DNA of 64,000 nt from Streptomyces abikoensis (GCF_014648775.1 NZ_BMRT01000006.1:1-64000), one strand, 5' to 3'; numbered from the stretch's first letter, positions 15,450-24,993 are shown. Notes: generated from the letters alone by a model not told the origin. A program made the numbers and translations.

Positions 15450-18400
15450 TTACGACAACGTCGCCATCCGCCACACCAGAGACCCCAGTACCACCAGCAG
15501 CAGGGGCAGCGCGAACCAGAAGGAGCCCTGAAGCCACCGCAGCTGCCGCACCCCAGGCCCCGCCGCCACCCGCACCAGCTCGCGGACCGTCAGCAACACC
15601 AGCAGCCCCGCCGCCGCGAGCGCCCCGGCCACGGTGACGGGCGTCCACGTCACCCGGGGCCCCACCGGGCCGGGCGCCGGCTCGGGGACCTCGCCCGCCG
15701 GGCGGTCCTTGAGCTCGTAGAGCACCGCGTCGTCGTTGCCGAACACCCGGCGCAGCTCCGGCCGCCCGTCCAGGGCCCGGCGCAGCCGGGGGTCCCAGTC
15801 GGAGGCGTAGCCCGCGCTGAGCTCGAGGTAGTCGGACTGGCCCTTGTTCACCACGAGCAGGGAGCCCGGCCCGGCCTTGCGCAGCGCCTCCACCAGGCCG
15901 GAGACGCGGCCGGGGTCGCGCGGGGCGAGCGTGGGCTCGTACCGGACGCGCTCCATGTCGCGCGTCCCCCACGGCAGGGCGGGGGTGACGTTGTCGACCG
16001 GGTCGCTGCTGGTCCACAGCAGCCGTACGGTCGGCCGGTCGTGGGCGTGGACGTAGTCCATGGCGGCGACCTCGCCGGGCCGCACCCGCTCGAAGGACTC
16101 GTTGCCCCAGCGGGCCACCAGGAACCCCAGGACGAGCACCAGCCCCGCGAGCAGCGCGGCCAGCGCTCCCCGGTGCGCCCGGCGGGGTCCGGCGGCCGGG
16201 CGCGGGAAGAGCGCGAGCGCGGCCAGGGCGCAGGCGCCGGGCAGCGCGAACAGGAAGACGCGCAGGGCGACTTCGCCGCCATAGGACTGCATGCCGAAGG
16301 CGAGGAACGGCACGCAGGTCAGGAGGAGCAGCGACAGATCGCCGATGCCCGCCCGGCGCCGCCGCCACCAGCCGAGCGCGGCGAGCCCCAGCACCGCGGC
16401 CGCCAGCGCGACCCGTACGTAGAGCACCATCTTGTGGGTGGCGCTGCCGCCCTCGATCCGGCCGGAGACGGACGAGGAGAGGTTGCCGCCCAGGGAGCCG
16501 AGCCCGCCGAAGAGCTCGTCGAAGTGGCCGGACCAGTACGGCTCCGCCAGGAACCCCACCCACACCGCCAGCATCACCCCGCACAGCAGGGGCAGCCCGG
16601 TGGTGGTGAGCCGGCGGGCCAGTACGAGCGCGGTGAGGACGCCGAGCATCACGAACGGCGTGAGCTGGTGGCTGGCGACCGACGCGGCGAACAGGGCGAC
16701 GACCAGGCCCAGCAGCACCGCGGCCGGGCCCCGGTCGAGGGGCAGGACCTCGCGCTCGCCGGGCAGCAGGCGGCCCCGTAGCTGGCCGGGCCAGCGGAAC
16801 CACAGCAGCAGCACGGCCACGAACAGCAGATAGAAGAGGTAGTTGAGGGACTGGGGGGAGAAGTAGTCCTGCCCCACCCAGCCGCTCAGGGCGAACAGCC
16901 ACAGCGCCGCCCACTTCGCCCGCCAGCCCGCCCGTACCACCCGCATCAGCAGCAGCATCGGCGCCAGGCTCACCAGTTGCACCGCCAGGGGCCACCAGCG
17001 CAGCACCTCGGTCAGATCGCCCACCCCGCACGCGCGGGCGGCGAACGCGGCCAGGGCGAAGAAGCCCGGCCAGCTCCAGCGGGCGTCCAGGTCGGGCGCG
17101 GCCGTGCCGGTGCGGTCGATGTAGTCGAGGAAGCCCAGGTGCTGCCAGGCCGTGGCGAAGCGCGGAGGGCCCTCCAGCAGGGCGGGCACCGCGTGGAGGG
17201 ACACCACCGTCGCCAGCAGCACCGCCAGCAGCAGCCACCGGCGGCGCTCCGGCAGCCACAGCGCGGCCGCGAAGGCCACCACCAGCAGCCCGGCCCCCAG
17301 CAGCGTGGCCACCGGCAGCACGGACACCAGCCCGAAGCCGCCCATGTCGTCGAGGTCGACCCGGCCCACGGCCGTCAGCGGCACCCAGTACAGCGCCAGC
17401 GCACAGGCGAGCAGCAGCCCGATCCCGGCCTCCGGCGTACGCAGGCGGGCGCTCAGCCACTCGGCGCCGAAGCCCAGGGGCGGCAGCGGGGCGCTCCCGG
17501 GCCTCTCCATGACCGGGAGGCCCTCCGCCGGGCGGACGTCGGGCCGGCGCTCCAGATGGTCTATGTCGAGCCGGACGCCCAGCGGCAGCGTGTCGGGGTC
17601 GAGCGCGGACCGCAGCGCCCAGCCGGTGCCGAACCGCCCCTTGACCGGCGCGGCCTCCTCGCCGTGCCGGTCGCCGGGCCCGTCGCCCTGCCGGTCGTCG
17701 CGCCGCTCGCCGCGCGGTGCCAGGTCGGCCAGGTCCCCGTCGGGCGCCGGGGGCTCGGCCGCCGTCCGCTCCGCCGCCGGCGCGGCCTTGAGAACGGCGC
17801 GCAGCTTCACCGCCGCGATGGAGACGATCACCGTGAGGCTGCAGATCTCCGCCACACCCGCACCCGTCAGCCCCATCCGGGGAAGCAGCAGCAACGTCAG
17901 CCCCAGGACCAGCACGCACAACAGGCCCTGGAGATAGGCGAGCCCGGCCGTCCGGCTCTGGGCCCGCAGCACCGCGAAGTACACCTCCATCACCACGCGC
18001 AGCGCGGCCCCCACCGCGAACCAGCGCAACAGCGGAGTGGCCGCGTCCGCGTACCCCCGGCCGAAGACGTGGAGGATGTACGGCGCCAGGAGGAACAGCA
18101 GCACGCACACCGGCACCATGATCTTGGTCATCCGGCGCAGCGCCGCCCGGCAGTTCTCCGCCAGCCGGGCCGGGTCGTGCGAGCCCTCCACGGTCAGCGA
18201 GGCGCCCATGTTGATGGCCAGGAGATTGACCGTGCCGCCGATGGTGGAGGTGACGTAGAAGTACGCGTTGTCGGCGGAGTCGATCTGCGCGGCGACGATC
18301 ACCGGCACCAGGTAGACCACGGCCAGCGAGAACAGCGAGCCCGTGTAGTCCCCGGCGAGGAAACGGCCGATCTCCCGGGCGGAGACCGGCCGGGCGCTCT

Positions 18401-19106
18401 CCGCGGTCGCCCTGATGTGGGCGGGCACCAGCCGCCGGAACACCAGCCAGCCCAGCGGCACCACCGACACCGCGATGGAGACCACCCAGGAGACGAACAC
18501 CCCGGCGACCGGCAGCGCCACCGCCAGCGCCACCAGCAGCGCCAGCTTCACCGCCGAGAAGACCGTGTTGCCCACCGGCACCCAGAACGCGCTGCGCAGC
18601 CCGGTCAGCACCCCGTCCTGGAGGGTGAGGAGCGACCACGCCACCACCGCGGCGACGAACCCCAGGCCGGGCAGCCAGCCGTGGAGGAACCGGTAGGACG
18701 GCCCCCACAGACCGAGCGAGAGCAGGAAGACGCCCGCCGCCACCGCGACGAACACGGAACTGCCGGCGTAGGTGGCGAGGACGAGCCGTCCCGTGCGCCG
18801 CCCGGCGACGGGGATGAACCGGGCCAGGGCCCCGGTCAGGGTGACGGCCGTCAGACCGGCGATGAGCTTCATCGCGGCGATGGCCGCCGAGCCCTGGCCG
18901 ACCGACTCCTCGGTGTAGTAGTGGGCGGCGACCAGCCAGAAGCCCACGCCGAGGACGGCGCTGATGCCCGTGTTGAGCATCAGCGCGAAGGCGTTGCGGA
19001 ACAGCGGACTGCTGACGCCCCGCCCGGGCAGCCGCAGTCGCCGGGCTGTCGGCTCCACGGCTCTTTCCTCGGTTCGATCCTCGATCCGGGCGGACGTGTC
19101 AGACAC
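15450..19106 (-). CDS. Polysaccharide flippase fused to a large polytopic membrane enzyme
   Basis: The 1218-residue protein starts at GTG and overlaps the deacetylase stop by 8 bases. Residues about 30-450 form a MOP-superfamily (Wzx/MurJ-type) flippase of 12-14 helices (ALMLNTGISAVLGVGFWLVA, ITGALARF-type helix 3, VAEICSLTVIV). A charged linker of about 100 residues follows (GDLADLAPRGERRDDRQGDG). The rest (about 560-1218) has at least 10 further helices with long outer loops (GWVGQDYFSPQSLNYLFYLL; ATHKMVLYVRVALAAAVLG), like GT-C or O-antigen-type membrane glycosyltransferases. It would export lipid-linked saccharide and perhaps polymerise or decorate it. Last gene of the polysaccharide operon. 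Confidence 0.85.
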   Translation of the reverse strand: MSDTSARIEDRTEERAVEPTARRLRLPGRGVSSPLFRNAFALMLNTGISAVLGVGFWLVAAHYYTEESVGQGSAAIAAMKLIAGLTAVTLTGALARFIPVAGRRTGRLVLATYAGSSVFVAVAAGVFLLSLGLWGPSYRFLHGWLPGLGFVAAVVAWSLLTLQDGVLTGLRSAFWVPVGNTVFSAVKLALLVALAVALPVAGVFVSWVVSIAVSVVPLGWLVFRRLVPAHIRATAESARPVSAREIGRFLAGDYTGSLFSLAVVYLVPVIVAAQIDSADNAYFYVTSTIGGTVNLLAINMGASLTVEGSHDPARLAENCRAALRRMTKIMVPVCVLLFLLAPYILHVFGRGYADAATPLLRWFAVGAALRVVMEVYFAVLRAQSRTAGLAYLQGLLCVLVLGLTLLLLPRMGLTGAGVAEICSLTVIVSIAAVKLRAVLKAAPAAERTAAEPPAPDGDLADLAPRGERRDDRQGDGPGDRHGEEAAPVKGRFGTGWALRSALDPDTLPLGVRLDIDHLERRPDVRPAEGLPVMERPGSAPLPPLGFGAEWLSARLRTPEAGIGLLLACALALYWVPLTAVGRVDLDDMGGFGLVSVLPVATLLGAGLLVVAFAAALWLPERRRWLLLAVLLATVVSLHAVPALLEGPPRFATAWQHLGFLDYIDRTGTAAPDLDARWSWPGFFALAAFAARACGVGDLTEVLRWWPLAVQLVSLAPMLLLMRVVRAGWRAKWAALWLFALSGWVGQDYFSPQSLNYLFYLLFVAVLLLWFRWPGQLRGRLLPGEREVLPLDRGPAAVLLGLVVALFAASVASHQLTPFVMLGVLTALVLARRLTTTGLPLLCGVMLAVWVGFLAEPYWSGHFDELFGGLGSLGGNLSSSVSGRIEGGSATHKMVLYVRVALAAAVLGLAALGWWRRRRAGIGDLSLLLLTCVPFLAFGMQSYGGEVALRVFLFALPGACALAALALFPRPAAGPRRAHRGALAALLAGLVLVLGFLVARWGNESFERVRPGEVAAMDYVHAHDRPTVRLLWTSSDPVDNVTPALPWGTRDMERVRYEPTLAPRDPGRVSGLVEALRKAGPGSLLVVNKGQSDYLELSAGYASDWDPRLRRALDGRPELRRVFGNDDAVLYELKDRPAGEVPEPAPGPVGPRVTWTPVTVAGALAAAGLLVLLTVRELVRVAAGPGVRQLRWLQGSFWFALPLLLVVLGSLVWRMATLS

Positions 19107-19956
19107 GGGCTTCGGTCGCTTTCCTGTTCCTGACGGTGTTCCTGATGGCGCGTTCCGCGGTGAGGTGGTGGCGGCCGGCCCCGACGAGGCCGCGGCCCCT
19201 GCGGAGCACGGCGTAGCCCTTGGTCAGTGCCCGGTCCCGGGCGAACAGCCGGCCGATCCCCCGGCCCTCGACGAGCCGTTCGAACTCCTCGATGCCGGTG
19301 GAGCGGCGCACGGTCACCCGCTCCAGGGCGTACGGGCCCTGGGCGCGCCGGGCCAGGGCGTTCCCCACGGCGAGCGAGATCCCGAACCCGGCCGCGCGCA
19401 CGGTATCGCGCACCCGTCGGCTGGAGTAGCCGTAGGGATAGGCGAACGACTCGGGTGGGTGACCCAGTTCGGCCGTGAGTACGTCCCGGCAGTGCCGGAT
19501 CTCGTACCACAGGGGCTCGTCGCGCAGCTGGTCGAGCTGGGGGTGGGTGTGGCTGTGCCCGCCGATCTCCATGCCCGCCGCGGCCAGTTCGCGGACCTGG
19601 TCCCAGCTCAGCATCAGGTCCAGGGCGCCCCCGGTCTCGTGGGCGCCCCGCAGCCAGCCCGTCGAGGCGAACAGGGTGGCGGGGAAGCCGTGTTCGGACA
19701 GGACGGGGAGGGCGTAGCGGTGGACGCCCTCGTAGCCGTCGTCGAAGGTGATCAGCAGGGGTCTGGGGGGCAGCGGGCCGCCGCCGCGCCAGGCGGCGGC
19801 CAGCCGTGCGGTGGTCACGGGGGTGAAGCCGTGGTCGGCCAGCACCCGCATCTGCTCGGCGAACGCCTCGGGCGACACGGAGAGCCCGTACGCGGCCCGG
19901 GCCGGCGCGTGGGCCACCGCGTGATACATCAGAATCGGCACCGGCCCACCACTCAT
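19099..19956 (-). CDS. Polysaccharide deacetylase (NodB/CE4 fold)
   Basis: The 285-residue protein shows the CE4 motifs: LLITFDDGYEG (catalytic Asp and metal Asp), GGHSHTHPQLDQL (metal His pair) and FAYPYGYSSRRV (motif 3). It would remove N-acetyl groups from an amino-sugar polymer or lipid-linked precursor. It has no signal peptide, so it may act inside the cell or be peripheral to the membrane. Its ATG overlaps the stop of the upstream GT2 gene (ATGA). The start of the flippase gene lies inside its 3' end. Member of the polysaccharide operon. Confidence 0.9.
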   Translation of the reverse strand: MSGGPVPILMYHAVAHAPARAAYGLSVSPEAFAEQMRVLADHGFTPVTTARLAAAWRGGGPLPPRPLLITFDDGYEGVHRYALPVLSEHGFPATLFASTGWLRGAHETGGALDLMLSWDQVRELAAAGMEIGGHSHTHPQLDQLRDEPLWYEIRHCRDVLTAELGHPPESFAYPYGYSSRRVRDTVRAAGFGISLAVGNALARRAQGPYALERVTVRRSTGIEEFERLVEGRGIGRLFARDRALTKGYAVLRRGRGLVGAGRHHLTAERAIRNTVRNRKATEARV

Positions 19957-21086
19957 CCGCCGGCCCCCTCGCCCGCGGATCCGCCGTCCGGCGCGGATCC
20001 GCCCACCTTCGCCGCCCGGCCGTCCGGTGCTCTGCCGTCCGGCGCCCACCTTCCGCCCGGCGGTGCCTCCAGCTTCGCCACGGCGAAGCTCCCGCCGCCC
20101 CCGCGCGCCCTCAGCGTGCCCAGGGCGTAGCCGCCGGCCGCCGCGGCGACGCCGGCGACGATGGCGCCGGCCCGGCCGGCGCCGCCCGGGCGGCCCAGCA
20201 GCGCGTCGCGCAGCCCGCGCGCGACGCCGGCCGGCAGGACGCGCGTGGTGTAGCGGCGCTCGCTGGCGAGGCCCTCGCGGGTGCCCACGCTGCGGGCCAC
20301 CAGGGCCTTGGAGAGGCCCTCGGCGTACGCCCGGGTGCGGAAGTAGCGGAAGCGCTCGCGGGCCGGCGGCACCCGGTGGTGGATCACCGAGCGGTCGTCG
20401 ATGAGCAGCACCGCGTCCGGCAGCGCCCGGGTGAGCCGGATGCACAGCTCCGTCTCCTCCCCGCCCAGCGGCAGCCGCTGCCCGTCCCGCCCGATACCGC
20501 TGGCGAAGCCGCCGACGGCCTCCAGACCGGACCTCCGGAACGAGGCGTTCCCGCCGAGGACGTTGCGGACGGCCACCCGGCCCGGCGGCAGCCCCCGGTA
20601 GCTGCAGCCGACCACCCAGTCGAACTCCTCCGGAAACCAGGCGGGGCGGCGGCGGGAGGCCCAGACGGGCTGGGTCCGGCCGCCCACCGCCATCACCCGG
20701 GGATCGGCGTAGCCCTCGGCGAAGTGCAGCAGCCAGTCCCGCTCGGCCACCGCGTCGTCGTCGAGGAAGGCGATCACCTCGCCGGCGGCGGCCGCGACCC
20801 CGGTGTTGCGGCCCGCCGACAGCCCGCGCGGCCCGGCGTTGGCGAGCACGCGCACCCGCTGGGCGCCCTGCTCCGCCCCCGCGCCGTCGTCGCCGTAGGT
20901 CTTGGCCAGCCGGCGCAGCAGCGTGGGGTTGTGGTCGACCACGAGCAGGGTCTCCAGCGCGGGATAGGACTGGTCGCGCACCGAGGCCACCGCGGCGAGG
21001 ATGTCGCCCCAGCGGTCCTCGGTGTAGACACAGATGACCACCGACACCTCGGGCGCGCCGGTCCGTCCGTCGGGACTTACGCTCAA
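19953..21086 (-). CDS. GT2-family glycosyltransferase
   Basis: The 377-residue enzyme has the GT-A opening PEVSVVICVYTEDRWGDI, NAGPRGLSAGRNTGVAAAAG, the acidic metal site VIAFLDDDAVAERDW and the acceptor-side GGEETELCIRL, in the style of rhamnosyl- or mycofactocin-type GT2 enzymes. The last 80 residues are Gly/Pro/Ala-rich with one hydrophobic stretch (AGAIVAGVAAAAGGYALG). It uses an activated sugar in the cytoplasm to extend a lipid-linked glycan. The start is TTG, overlapping the preceding stop (TTGA), so expression depends on coupling. Confidence 0.9.
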   Translation of the reverse strand: MSVSPDGRTGAPEVSVVICVYTEDRWGDILAAVASVRDQSYPALETLLVVDHNPTLLRRLAKTYGDDGAGAEQGAQRVRVLANAGPRGLSAGRNTGVAAAAGEVIAFLDDDAVAERDWLLHFAEGYADPRVMAVGGRTQPVWASRRRPAWFPEEFDWVVGCSYRGLPPGRVAVRNVLGGNASFRRSGLEAVGGFASGIGRDGQRLPLGGEETELCIRLTRALPDAVLLIDDRSVIHHRVPPARERFRYFRTRAYAEGLSKALVARSVGTREGLASERRYTTRVLPAGVARGLRDALLGRPGGAGRAGAIVAGVAAAAGGYALGTLRARGGGGSFAVAKLEAPPGGRWAPDGRAPDGRAAKVGGSAPDGGSAGEGAGG

Positions 21087-21904
21087 GACACTTCCCCGCG
21101 GTTGGCCGCGGGCGCCAGCGCCAGCGGGCGGCGCCGCCGGGACCGCCGGCCGGTGCCGCGCTCATGGAGGATGACCTTCAGCACGCGGATGCCGTCGCGC
21201 ACGGCGCGCAGATTGCTCGTGCCGTGTATACGGACGAACTCATGGCTGGGAATCTCCTGGACCCGCAGGCCGGCCTTGACCACTCTGATGTTCATCAGGG
21301 TCTCCACCTCGAACCCGGCGCAGTCCAGGGCGATCTCGTCCAGGCAGCGCTTCCAGAACGCGTTGTACCCGTAGCACAGGTCGGTGTACCGGGCACCGAA
21401 CTTGTAGTTGACCATGGACGTCAGCACCCGGTTGCCCAGCTTGCGGATCAGCGTCATGTCGTCGGTGCCCCCGCCGTTGGCGAAACGGGAGCCCTTGGCG
21501 AAATCGGCCCCGCCCACCAGCGCGGAGACATAGCTGACGATCTCCCCGCCGTCGGCCGAGCCGTCGGCGTCGACCATGACGATGATCTCGCCCGTGCAGG
21601 CGGCGAAGCCGGTGATCAAGGCGTCGCCCTTGCCCTTGCCCAGCTGCTCGACGACCTTGACGCCCGGATGGAGATCGCGGGCGACGCGGACGGTGTCATC
21701 GGTGGAATTGCCGTCGACCAGGACCACTTCGTGAATCCAGTCGGGAAGCGTCTTGAAGACGTAAGGAAGGTTCTCCGCCTCGTTCATGGCGGGAATGACG
21801 ACGCTCACCGGTGGCGCTATCGCGAAGTGCGAGGTCACCGGCCGGTAGCGGCCGGATGTCTCCGGATCCTCTTCACTGGCCGCCGGCCGAAGGAACGCAC
21901 TCAT
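21083..21904 (-). CDS. GT2-family glycosyltransferase (polyprenyl-phosphate mannosyl/glucosyl type)
   Basis: The 273-residue protein resembles DPM1-like enzymes: PPVSVVIPAMNEAENLPYVF, VLVDGNSTDDTVRVAR, IIVMVDADGSADGGEIV, FAKGSRFANGGGTDDMT and DLCYGYNAFWKRCLD. It has no C-terminal membrane helices and ends in a basic stretch. Such enzymes move a sugar from a nucleotide donor to a polyprenyl phosphate, giving the lipid-linked donor or initiating the glycan. It appears to be first in the four-gene operon that ends with the flippase. The start follows GGGAAAGAAG by several bases. Confidence 0.9.
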   Translation of the reverse strand: MSAFLRPAASEEDPETSGRYRPVTSHFAIAPPVSVVIPAMNEAENLPYVFKTLPDWIHEVVLVDGNSTDDTVRVARDLHPGVKVVEQLGKGKGDALITGFAACTGEIIVMVDADGSADGGEIVSYVSALVGGADFAKGSRFANGGGTDDMTLIRKLGNRVLTSMVNYKFGARYTDLCYGYNAFWKRCLDEIALDCAGFEVETLMNIRVVKAGLRVQEIPSHEFVRIHGTSNLRAVRDGIRVLKVILHERGTGRRSRRRRPLALAPAANRGEVS

Positions 21905-22275
21905 GTGTCTTCTTTCCCTCTCGTCCGGTGGACCGCCTGCCCCAGCGGTCCGATCGTGTGTCCGGTTCGAAAAGGGGGTACTCGACCTGGCCCCGAACGG
22001 CAGGAAACACCGAACGGAGAGGGCGAGTTGGCAAATACGCCGTGCCGCGCGGCACGCGACTCGGCACAGCGGAACGGCCGAGCGCGGCACCCCCTGCCGC
22101 GCCCCGCGCCGGTCACCATCGCGACGCTGTGAAGCCCTCCCCGGAGCCGCTTAGAGAAGATGGGCCGATGCGGGTAGATGTACGACGGTATTGAAGCTTG
22201 AGTCCGTATGGCAAGAGGTGGGGCGGAGGCTCCTCCTTTGGTGTTATTTGCGCCTATGCAACCATTCGCAGGGAC

Positions 22276-23406
22276 TTAACTATTGACGCCGTGTCCATGG
22301 CGGGCGGTTCCCTGTCCGCCCGCCCGGATCCGTCCCATGCGCCGCAGCAGCCGGTCGGCCTGCTCGAAGAGCTCCGGCCGCGCCAGCACCGAGTTGCGCA
22401 GCGCCCGCAGCGGCGCCCGCCGGGCCCGGTAACCCAGCGCCACCGGGTGCCGTCGGGTCACCCAGCCCTCGGAGACGCTGAGCTCGCGGGTCTTGAGCGA
22501 GTCCTTGTAGGCCTTGCCGCCCCGCCCCAGGTCCAGATAGGCCAGCCCCTGCGCCGCGGCCCCCTCGGCCATCCGCATGTGGAGTATCAGGCCGGGGGAG
22601 TAGCGGGAGAACTCCGGGTCGTAGGCCGGGAACCAGCACGCCAGCACCGTGGACGAGCGCAGCCCGAAGTGGGCCGCGACCGGCCGTCCGGCCGCGTAGA
22701 GCACCGACAGCAGCCCGGCGAAGGACTCCGTGCGAGTGTGGAACAGCTGCTCGACGAGATGGGCTATCCACGGGCGCGCGAACCGGTCCGCACGCCCTGT
22801 TCTTCGGTACTGCGCCGACTTCCAGCCGGTCAGCACGCGCAGCATCGCCGGGTCGCGCTCGTCGTGGACGTAGCGCACCTCGCCCATGTCCCGGCCGAGC
22901 CGGCGTTCCTTGGCGAGCGTGGTGCGCGTGAACTTGGGCGACTGCTTGCGCAGCGCCGCCAGATACCGCTCGTACCCCTGGTCGACGTCGATGACCGGTG
23001 AGGCGAAGGAGCCGGACGCCGCCACCTCGAAGGGCTTCTGGCCCTCGATCAGGTGGTCGAACTCCCACAGGGAGAGGCCGCAGGCGAGCAGCAGCTCCCG
23101 GGTGTCCCACTGGAAGCCGGGGCGGTGCACCAGCCCCTGGGCGTCCGAGACCCCCAGCCCGATGGCCCGTCCCACCCCCATCGAGGTGCGCTGGAAGGGG
23201 AAGAACGCCACCGGTTCGCCCTCCTCCCGTACCACCGCGATCCGGATGCCCCGCCGGCAGCGCCCCACCGCGAGGGCGAACTCCGGAGCGAGGAAAGGAT
23301 TCGCGAGCTGGGGTGAGCCGTCCTCGACGGCCCGCGCCTGCATCGCCGACCACGCCGCCCGGTCGGCCGCCGTGAGCTCGCCGGGCCGGTACACGCTGAT
23401 GTCCAC
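22276..23406 (-). CDS. FemAB/BcsL-like GNAT acyltransferase (CelD type)
   Basis: The product has 376 residues. Blocks such as FLAPEFALAVGRCRRGIRIA, GVSDAQGLVHRPGFQWDTRE, ESFAGLLSVLYAAGRPVAAH and YDPEFSRYSPGLILHMRMAE, then YLDLGRGGKAYKDSLKTREL, match the double-GNAT fold of BioF2/CelD acetyltransferases found in exopolysaccharide and cellulose loci. It probably transfers an acyl or aminoacyl group to a saccharide. It starts at GTG one base after the stop of the upstream membrane gene, so the two are coupled. It belongs with the polysaccharide locus by orientation and content, though about 370 bases separate it from the first GT2 gene. Confidence 0.8.
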   Translation of the reverse strand: MDISVYRPGELTAADRAAWSAMQARAVEDGSPQLANPFLAPEFALAVGRCRRGIRIAVVREEGEPVAFFPFQRTSMGVGRAIGLGVSDAQGLVHRPGFQWDTRELLLACGLSLWEFDHLIEGQKPFEVAASGSFASPVIDVDQGYERYLAALRKQSPKFTRTTLAKERRLGRDMGEVRYVHDERDPAMLRVLTGWKSAQYRRTGRADRFARPWIAHLVEQLFHTRTESFAGLLSVLYAAGRPVAAHFGLRSSTVLACWFPAYDPEFSRYSPGLILHMRMAEGAAAQGLAYLDLGRGGKAYKDSLKTRELSVSEGWVTRRHPVALGYRARRAPLRALRNSVLARPELFEQADRLLRRMGRIRAGGQGTARHGHGVNS

Positions 23407-23407
23407 G

Positions 23408-23881
23408 TCACGAAGCCCGACTTCTCGTGGCGCGGCCCCGATGGCGCCGCGCGTGTGCCAGCAGGAACGCGAGGAGCAGGAGGACCCCGCTGACGGCCGC
23501 CACCGCGACCACGCCGCCCCGGACCGTCCAGGCGTGCAGCGCGAGCATGGTCTGGGCCACCAGCAGATCGACCGCGACCGCCCCGCCGATGGCCACCACG
23601 GCCCGGCTGAGGGGGTCGAGCCCCCGCAGCGGGGCGGCCACGGCGCAGGCGGGCGCCACGATGAGGAAGAACAGGGCGAACGGGGCGCGCAGCGGGGAGG
23701 TGACGTCGGCGAGCGCCAGCGCGCCGCCCACCCCCGCGATGGCCGCCGCCACACCCGCCGTTACCGGCAGCCAGTCCCTGGCGGCCGGACCCCCGTCGCG
23801 GCCGCTTCCCCCGTCCGTGCCCCCCTTGCCGTCACGTTCCGCCGGGTCGTCCAGTCCGGTGAGATCAGTGAAGCTCTGCAT
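23408..23881 (-). CDS. Small polytopic membrane protein of the polysaccharide locus
   Basis: The 157-residue product has a charged N-terminus of about 35 residues and four hydrophobic segments (LPVTAGVAAAIAGVGGALAL, FALFFLIVAPACAVAAPL, AVVAIGGAVAVDLLVAQTML, GGVVAVAAVSGVLLLLAFLL), ending in a basic tail. The arrangement resembles short membrane proteins often placed before acyltransferases in actinobacterial glycan loci. No enzyme motif is seen. It is co-translated with the GNAT-like gene, whose GTG lies one base past its TGA. The ribosome-binding site is weak. Confidence 0.7.
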   Translation of the reverse strand: MQSFTDLTGLDDPAERDGKGGTDGGSGRDGGPAARDWLPVTAGVAAAIAGVGGALALADVTSPLRAPFALFFLIVAPACAVAAPLRGLDPLSRAVVAIGGAVAVDLLVAQTMLALHAWTVRGGVVAVAAVSGVLLLLAFLLAHARRHRGRATRSRAS

Positions 23882-24182
23882 TGGCGACTTTGCCCCCCGA
23901 AGCGCCGGATGCCGGGCTTCAATGTCGCGCAATCGGCAAAGGCCCGTCAAGATGTGAAGGCCATGCGAAACAGCCCCCGACGGTCCTGACCGCCACAACC
24001 GGAGGCTGTCCGTCAGATGAACAGTGGGCGACGTGGCCCGCCCGCTGGACCGGGCGTCAACTGACCGCCGTCAAGCATGGGTTGACAGTTTCACCGCGAT
24101 TCCACTTTTGGCATGGACACTTCCAGCGACATGGGGTCGCTGCTACCACGGAGGTGGCAGAAACCCCTGCTAGGGAGGTTCC
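23882..24182. other. Divergent intergenic region upstream of the lipase gene
   Basis: These 301 bases hold no convincing gene. A TTGACA at 24081-24086 is a good -35, with only weak -10 candidates about 17 bases later. AGGGAGG at 24172-24178 is the lipase ribosome-binding site. The promoter of the leftward operon should lie close to the left end but I cannot place it. Confidence 0.5.
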
Positions 24183-24986
24183 ATGAAACTGTCCCGGTTC
24201 GCGGGTGTCCTATCCGCGCTGGCCCTCACCGCCGCCCTCGCCCTCAGCGGGGCCGGCGCCGCGCATTCTGCCGAACGCGCGTCAACCCCCGCCTACACAG
24301 CCCTCGGTGACTCGTACTCGTCCGGTCTCGGCGCCGGCGGCTACGACTCCGCCAGCGGTGACTGCAAGCGCAGCACCAGGTCCTACCCGGCCCTCTGGGC
24401 CGCCGCCCACAAGCCCTCCAGATTCGACTTCAAGGCCTGTTCCGGCGCCCGTACGGGTGATGTTCTCAGCGGTCAGCTCGGCTCGCTGAGCGGCTCCACC
24501 GGGCTCGTCAGCATCACCGTCGGCGGCAACGACGCGGGCTTCTCGGACACCATGAGCACCTGCGTCCTGGGCTCCGACTCCTCCTGTCTGAGCCGCATCG
24601 ACCAGGCCCGCGCCTACATCCGCGACGAGCTGCCCGACAAGCTCGACGACGTCTACTCCGCCATCAGCGACCGCGCGCCCCACGCCCAGGTCGTCGTCCT
24701 CGGCTACCCGCGCTTCTACCACCTCGGCGGCACGTGCCTCGGCCTCAGCGACACCAAGCGCAAGGCCATCAACGGGGCGGCGGACCTCATCAACTCCGTC
24801 ACCGCCAAACGCGCGGCCGACCACGGCTTCGCCTTCGGCGACGTCACGACCACGTTCACCGGGCACGAGCTGTGCTCGGGCAGCGCGTGGCTGAACAGCG
24901 TGACGTTCCCCGTGAACGAGTCGTACCACCCGACGGCGTCGGGCCAGTCACGCGGTTACCTGCCGGTGTTCACGGCGGGGGCGTAA
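24183..24986 (+). CDS. Secreted SGNH/GDSL lipase-esterase
   Basis: The 267-residue protein has a clear signal peptide (cleavage near AHSAE, residue about 30) and the four SGNH blocks: ALGDSYSSG (nucleophile Ser), GAR..., TVGGNDAGF and the late NESYHPTASGQ (catalytic His). Six cysteines can form the three disulfides typical of the Streptomyces lipase family that includes S. coelicolor SCO1725. It hydrolyses acyl esters outside the cell. It has a good AGGGAGG ribosome-binding site and is followed by a perfect hairpin shared with the convergent kinase gene. Confidence 0.95.
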   Translation: MKLSRFAGVLSALALTAALALSGAGAAHSAERASTPAYTALGDSYSSGLGAGGYDSASGDCKRSTRSYPALWAAAHKPSRFDFKACSGARTGDVLSGQLGSLSGSTGLVSITVGGNDAGFSDTMSTCVLGSDSSCLSRIDQARAYIRDELPDKLDDVYSAISDRAPHAQVVVLGYPRFYHLGGTCLGLSDTKRKAINGAADLINSVTAKRAADHGFAFGDVTTTFTGHELCSGSAWLNSVTFPVNESYHPTASGQSRGYLPVFTAGA

Positions 24987-24993
24987 GGGTTTG

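Noticed and set aside
16977..19133. Long plus-strand frame over the flippase gene
   Set aside because: His/Arg/Gln-rich nonsense translation typical of the opposite strand of a high-GC gene; the minus strand has many membrane helices.
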